DNA from: UBA5336 sp964415675
GTDB lineage: Bacteria; Pseudomonadota; Alphaproteobacteria; Caulobacterales; Hyphomonadaceae
Length of the DNA stretch: 64,000 bases
Direction of reading: 5' to 3'
NCBI GenBank assembly: GCA_964415675.1
Contig: CAYQBG010000003.1
Location: forward strand, 124,001-188,000
Shown here in pieces: positions 60,207 through 64,000 of this stretch. Both the position numbers and the translations under genes were made by a program. The notes beneath the pieces were generated by a model. That model was not told the DNA's origin. It made no database searches and saw only the letters and a program-made list of their open reading frames with translations. Within the stretch, counting starts at the first letter, position 1. Each line of letters begins with the position of its first letter.

Positions 60207-62680
60207 AGCCCGGCAAGCGGGGTGCTGAGCCCCTGCGACCGGGCCTCGACCTGGGCCTCGACCGGCAGCCAGCAGGTGACGATGGTGCCACCGCCCGGAT
60301 TTTCCTTGATCCCGACATTTCCGCCATGAAGGTCGATGAAGCGATGCACAAGCGCCAGGCCAAGGCCGGCCCCGCGCTGGTCGCCGGATGTGAAACTGTC
60401 GAAACTGGTCGCGCGGCGATCAGCATCCATCCCTTTGCCGCTGTCTGTGACCGTGATTGTGGCCATCTCGCCGGTGCGCCGGGCCGAGACAACGACTTCG
60501 CCGCCCGCTTCAGAAAAGCGCAGGGCATTGGAGACAAGATTGAAAAGCACTTGGCGCAGCCGGCCCTCATCGGCGCGAATGAACCCCAGATCACCGTCAA
60601 TATCGGCGCGAACCGTGACTTCGGTATCCTCGGCCTTGGAGACGACCATCTCCACGCTTTCATTGACGAGTCTGGAAAAATTCACGTCGGTCAGGTCGAG
60701 ATCCATCCGGCCGGCCTCGATCATGGCGAGGTCGAGAATATTCTCGATCAGCTTGGAGAGGTGATCGGAGGCCTGGAGGATCGCGTTGACATAATCGGCC
60801 TGGCGTTCGGACAGATCACCATGGCGCTGGCTCTGAAGGAATTCGGCATAGCCGAGAATCGTCGTGAGCGGGCTGCGCAGCTGGTAAGAGACATTCTGGA
60901 CGAATTCCGTCTTGAGGCGATCAGCCGCCTCGAAGGCTTCGGCGCGCTCGCGCAGCGCGCTTTCCACACGGCGGGTCGCGGTGACATCTGCGAAGGCAAT
61001 CAGCGTGTTTCCATCCGGCAGGGGATGGGTGAGATAGGTCAGGATCGAACCGTCCGAGCGACGCATCTCGCCAGCCGTCGGCTGGCGGGCCTGGTCGGTC
61101 GGATCGGTGATATGGCGCCGAATCTCGTCCCAGGTCACGCGGTCATGGAAAAGCGGCACACAGGCTTCGAGGATATCGCCATAGTCCGGCTCCTTGCCGA
61201 GAAGTTCCGGATCAAGGTTCCAGAGCGTCTCGAAGGCGCTGTTGGACAGGCGCAGCCGGCCATCCCCGCCGAACACGGCGCAGGCTTCATGCAGGCTGTC
61301 GAGCGTCGCGCTCTGCGTCTTGATCAGAGCGTTGAACCGCGTCTGCAGGTCCAGTTCGCTGGTGATGTCCCTGAACAGGAGGAGGAGCCCACCCATGGGA
61401 TGTCGCTGGCGCGTGACCGAGAGGGTGTCACCATTCGGCAGTGACCAGGTGTCCTCCTCGATACCTGAGATATCCAGGTAATAGGACAGCTCATCGGCCC
61501 GCCAGGCGGCATAGTCCTCACGCGCTGGCAGCTTGCGTTTCTCTCGCAACCGGTCGAGCAACTGGCCGTGGGTCGGGTTTTCCAGGAGGAAACCTTCCTC
61601 CAGTCCCCACATGCGCGCAAAGGCCCGGTTATAGAAGCTCAGCCGGCGATCCGCGCCGAAGATCGCAACGCCATCGGCCACATGATTAAGCGTCTCATCA
61701 TGCGCCTTCACATGCCGCGCGAGCGCTTCGCGCGCATCCTCCTGTGCGGACACGTCGATCGCCATCGCGCCGGCCCCGCCTGACAGCGGGAAGGTCAGGA
61801 TGCGCATGGCCCGCCTTTCGCCATCGATCACCATATGACGAGTTTCGTCGATCTCGCTTCCTTCCGCGATGGTCCGGCGCGTCTGTTCGGCGGCGAGCGC
61901 ATCCAGCATCACCTGCCTGTCGAGCGCCTTTTCAAGGCCCTCGGCCTCGACCGCCCTCAGATAGGCCGGATTGGCCCATTGCAGCTTGCCGACACCTGAC
62001 ATGCGCCACGCCGGAAAGGGCGAGCGATCAAGCATGTCGACAAAACTGTGCGGATCGCGCGCGATCATCCGCTGGGTCTCCTCCACGCGCGACAGGAGAT
62101 GGCTGGATTCCAGGTGGCGGATCGTGGAGTCCGTGATCCAGACAATGACCCGGGCGCCGGCGGTGCGCCCGTCAGCCTCCAGGAAAGCGCGCTTGCGTTT
62201 GGCTGTGTCTGGAGAGGACAGCTCCCGGCCAGAAATCGTAAGTGAGAATTGCGTGCCGGATTCGACCAGCTCGCGAAGGGCGATTCGCAGTGTCGTATCG
62301 TTTCCGCCCGCATCGCGCGCTTCCAGATCGGCCAGCCCCTCAAGGATGGCGACAGCCGGATCGAGCGAGATGGCGTCATCAGTGTAACGCAGAAGCGCTG
62401 CCAGAGCCGCGCGAGAGCCATGCAGCTGTGGGGCGCCGAGATCATCGGCCTCGACATCGATATCGTTGCCCTGCCAGACTAGGACCACACCGGGATGGGC
62501 CGCAAGGACGGATCTCTGTTCGGCGAGTTCGGACTCCAGCTCGCTCGACCGGTCGCGATATTTGCGTGCCGCCCCGCGCGCACCATCAGACACACGCAGC
62601 GCCCAGAGAAGGGAGGCCAGCGACAGGGCCGCTGCGCCGCCGGCAATTATGAAGGGCACATTCTCGCCACTGACCGCCAT
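60197..62680 (-). CDS. divL: Cell-cycle pseudo-histidine kinase DivL, 827 aa
   Basis: A transmembrane helix near the start (FIIAGGAAALSLASLLWAL) is followed by several PAS-type domains (about residues 200-550, for example DGVAIFGADRRLSFYNRAFA and HEACAVFGGDGRLRLSNSAF). The dimerisation motif reads FVQNVSYQLRSPLTTILGYA: Tyr599 stands where other kinases have His, the hallmark of DivL. The ATP-binding part keeps LFNLVSNALRFSE, DSGKGMD and GAGLGLALVHR. In Caulobacter DivL controls CckA and so the CtrA pathway, tying polarity to DNA replication. Its start faces a perfect CtrA box. Confidence 0.93.
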   Translation of the reverse strand: MAVSGENVPFIIAGGAAALSLASLLWALRVSDGARGAARKYRDRSSELESELAEQRSVLAAHPGVVLVWQGNDIDVEADDLGAPQLHGSRAALAALLRYTDDAISLDPAVAILEGLADLEARDAGGNDTTLRIALRELVESGTQFSLTISGRELSSPDTAKRKRAFLEADGRTAGARVIVWITDSTIRHLESSHLLSRVEETQRMIARDPHSFVDMLDRSPFPAWRMSGVGKLQWANPAYLRAVEAEGLEKALDRQVMLDALAAEQTRRTIAEGSEIDETRHMVIDGERRAMRILTFPLSGGAGAMAIDVSAQEDAREALARHVKAHDETLNHVADGVAIFGADRRLSFYNRAFARMWGLEEGFLLENPTHGQLLDRLREKRKLPAREDYAAWRADELSYYLDISGIEEDTWSLPNGDTLSVTRQRHPMGGLLLLFRDITSELDLQTRFNALIKTQSATLDSLHEACAVFGGDGRLRLSNSAFETLWNLDPELLGKEPDYGDILEACVPLFHDRVTWDEIRRHITDPTDQARQPTAGEMRRSDGSILTYLTHPLPDGNTLIAFADVTATRRVESALRERAEAFEAADRLKTEFVQNVSYQLRSPLTTILGYAEFLQSQRHGDLSERQADYVNAILQASDHLSKLIENILDLAMIEAGRMDLDLTDVNFSRLVNESVEMVVSKAEDTEVTVRADIDGDLGFIRADEGRLRQVLFNLVSNALRFSEAGGEVVVSARRTGEMATITVTDSGKGMDADRRATSFDSFTSGDQRGAGLGLALVHRFIDLHGGNVGIKENPGGGTIVTCWLPVEAQVEARSQGLSTPLAGLQA

Positions 62681-62759
62681 GCGATGCCGCCTCCGCCGTT
62701 TCGAATCGCTGCTTCGCGCGCGCAGCTTATAACACGGTTAACCGATTGCGCCGATTGCG

Positions 62760-62774
62760 TTAAGCGCCCGTTAA
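62760..62774. promoter_or_regulatory. CtrA-type binding site
   Basis: TTAA-GCGCCCG-TTAA, an exact TTAA-N7-TTAA box, about 80 bp upstream of the divL start and 92 bp upstream of the DUF937 start. It is the only perfect one I found in the window. Confidence 0.7.
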
Positions 62775-62866
62775 CGCCCTCGCGCTGCTACGCACACCTT
62801 TCCCGGGCACGACTTTTGCGGTTAATTCCTGAAAATCAAATCACAAGGCGACAAATGGAGTTGCGG

Positions 62867-63532
62867 ATGGCTGGGTTGAACCTGTTGGAAATGATAGAAA
62901 CGGCGAATGGCGGCGCGGCCAAACGCGAACTCGGCCAGCAATTGGGGCTCGATGAGTCGCAGACACAGACGGCGCTGAAGGTCCTGTTGCCGGCGCTTTC
63001 CGCTGGGCTCAAATCGAACGCGGAAAAGCCCGGCGGACTGCAATCACTCATCGAAGCGCTCAACAATGGCAATCATGACGAATATCTCGACAGGCCCGAA
63101 CGGTTGCGCCAGCCAGAAACGGTGATGGACGGCAATGCGATTCTCGGTCACCTCCTTGGATCGAAGGATATGAGCCGGTCGGTGGCCTCGGCCGCTTCGC
63201 AGAAAACAGGCCTGACCGACTCCCTGCTCAAATCGGCCCTGCCTCTGGTGGCGAGCATGGTGATGGGATCGCTGTCGAAACAGAGCAAGGACCCCAGCAT
63301 GGCCAGTCAGCTCGCAGGGCTTCTGGGTGGCTCCCAACCCCAGCCCGCACAAGGGCGCGGAGCCGGTCTCGGCGGTCTTCTCGGGGCAATGCTCGGCGGT
63401 GGCAGGCGTCAGGCTCCGTCGCAGCAGGCTGCTGGCGGCGGCATGGGCGCGCTGGGACGTCTGCTGGATGCCGATGGAGATGGCTCCTCCATGGATGACA
63501 TCTTCGACATGGTCATGAAATCGCGGCGTTAA
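62867..63532 (+). CDS. DUF937 protein, 221 aa
   Basis: The ATG at 62867 has GGAG six bases upstream; one at 62855 is also possible. The N-terminal half is helical (NLLEMIETANGGAAKRELGQ; DESQTQTALKVLLPALSAGL), typical of DUF937. The C-terminus is Gly/Gln-rich and repetitive (GGLLGAMLGGGRRQ), and ends DGDGSSMDDIFDMVMKSRR. Function unknown. It is divergent from divL and shares the CtrA-box region; its stop overlaps the end of ftsY by four bases. Confidence 0.82.
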   Translation: MAGLNLLEMIETANGGAAKRELGQQLGLDESQTQTALKVLLPALSAGLKSNAEKPGGLQSLIEALNNGNHDEYLDRPERLRQPETVMDGNAILGHLLGSKDMSRSVASAASQKTGLTDSLLKSALPLVASMVMGSLSKQSKDPSMASQLAGLLGGSQPQPAQGRGAGLGGLLGAMLGGGRRQAPSQQAAGGGMGALGRLLDADGDGSSMDDIFDMVMKSRR

Positions 63533-64000
63533 CCCTCAAGGCCGACAAGCGCCCTGGCAAAGGCGTCGGCGGAGAAGGGCTGTAGGTCTTCGGCCCGCTC
63601 GCCAACGCCGACAAAATGGATCGGCAGGTCGTGCTTGTCGGCGATGGCAACGAGCACGCCCCCCTTCGCGGTCCCGTCAAGCTTTGTCATGACGAGGCCG
63701 GTGACCTCTGAAGTGTGACGGAAGGCCTCCACCTGGGACAATGCATTCTGCCCCACAGTGGCATCGAGGACCAGAATGACATCATGGGGCGCATCGGGAT
63801 CCAATTTGCGAATCACGCGAATGATCTTGGCAAGCTCGTCCATCAGTTCGGTCTTGTTCTGGAGTCGCCCGGCGGTGTCGACGAGGACGAGATCGAGCCC
63901 CTCAGCCCGCGCCTTTTCAACCGCTTCATAGACAAGGCCGGCGGCATCCGCGCCGGTGGCCTTTGACAGGACCGGTATACCGGCCCGCTCCCCCCAGACA
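63529..64000 (-). CDS. ftsY: Signal recognition particle receptor FtsY, 5' part outside window
   Basis: The last 156 or so residues are seen. The SRP GTPase motifs are GLDLVLVDTAGRLQNKTELM (G3, DTAGR), GLVMTKLDGTAKGGVLVAIA (G4, TKLD) and LPIHFVGVGERAEDLQPFSA (G5). FtsY brings the ribosome-SRP complex to the inner membrane. It ends at the DUF937 stop from the opposite strand. Confidence 0.97.
   Translation of the reverse strand, partial: VWGERAGIPVLSKATGADAAGLVYEAVEKARAEGLDLVLVDTAGRLQNKTELMDELAKIIRVIRKLDPDAPHDVILVLDATVGQNALSQVEAFRHTSEVTGLVMTKLDGTAKGGVLVAIADKHDLPIHFVGVGERAEDLQPFSADAFARALVGLEG

Noticed and set aside
60137..61444. 435-residue plus-strand frame
   Set aside because: Antisense to divL, whose kinase motifs are unmistakable.

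Overview
The window is high-GC DNA from an alphaproteobacterium, most likely a stalked or budding marine member of the Caulobacterales/Maricaulales (Hyphomonadaceae or Maricaulaceae type). The evidence is the cell-cycle set: a DivL pseudokinase with Tyr in place of the phospho-accepting His, a CpdR response regulator and a perfect CtrA-type box (TTAA-N7-TTAA) in front of divL. It is joined by an alphaproteobacterial PhaR/PhaB pair, CobT and an sdhCDA...B arrangement. The genus cannot be fixed from sequence alone.

Layout. 1-13.6 kb is one minus-strand block of four paralogous secreted proteins built from DUF11-like, GEVED-like and calcium-binding-repeat modules, one of them 2410 residues long and one running off the left edge. 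13.7-16.5 kb holds two small lipoproteins on either side of an IS481-type element whose transposase is broken by a 23-nt palindromic insertion. 16.6-28.2 kb is plus-strand envelope and periplasm genes: a Tyr-rich secreted protein, outer-membrane proteins, and an AraC-type regulator in front of a sulfatase, a DJ-1-like protein and a formylglycine-generating enzyme that should activate the sulfatase. 28.2-32.6 kb is a mobile region at the 3' end of tRNA-Val(GAC): a frameshifted recombinase with an IS91-type HUH transposase, and a P4-type integrase whose box-I Arg is replaced by Cys.

32.9-47.8 kb returns to chromosomal genes: cpdR, N-formylglutamate amidohydrolase, a strong candidate for an unannotated small RNA on the minus strand, an XRE regulator with hisN, an S9 peptidase, a prolyl-tRNA editing protein, a glycosyltransferase/methyltransferase/terpene-cyclase-fold cluster, arsC, cobT and phaB/phaR. 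47.9-54.3 kb is the succinate dehydrogenase locus, with two unrelated genes between sdhA and sdhB. 54.3-64 kb carries a DUF885 peptidase, a class I glutamine amidotransferase, asd, rarD, a PPP-family phosphatase, divL, a DUF937 gene and the 3' part of ftsY.

The most interesting items are the three-hairpin small RNA candidate with a CU-rich anti-Shine-Dalgarno loop, the paralogous giant secreted-protein block with an internal 146-bp perfect DNA repeat, the palindrome that inactivates the IS481 transposase, the probably dead tRNA-Val integrase, and the minus-strand terminator beyond the phosphatase gene that suggests long antisense transcription from divL. All gene functions come from reading motifs by eye; no database search was run.
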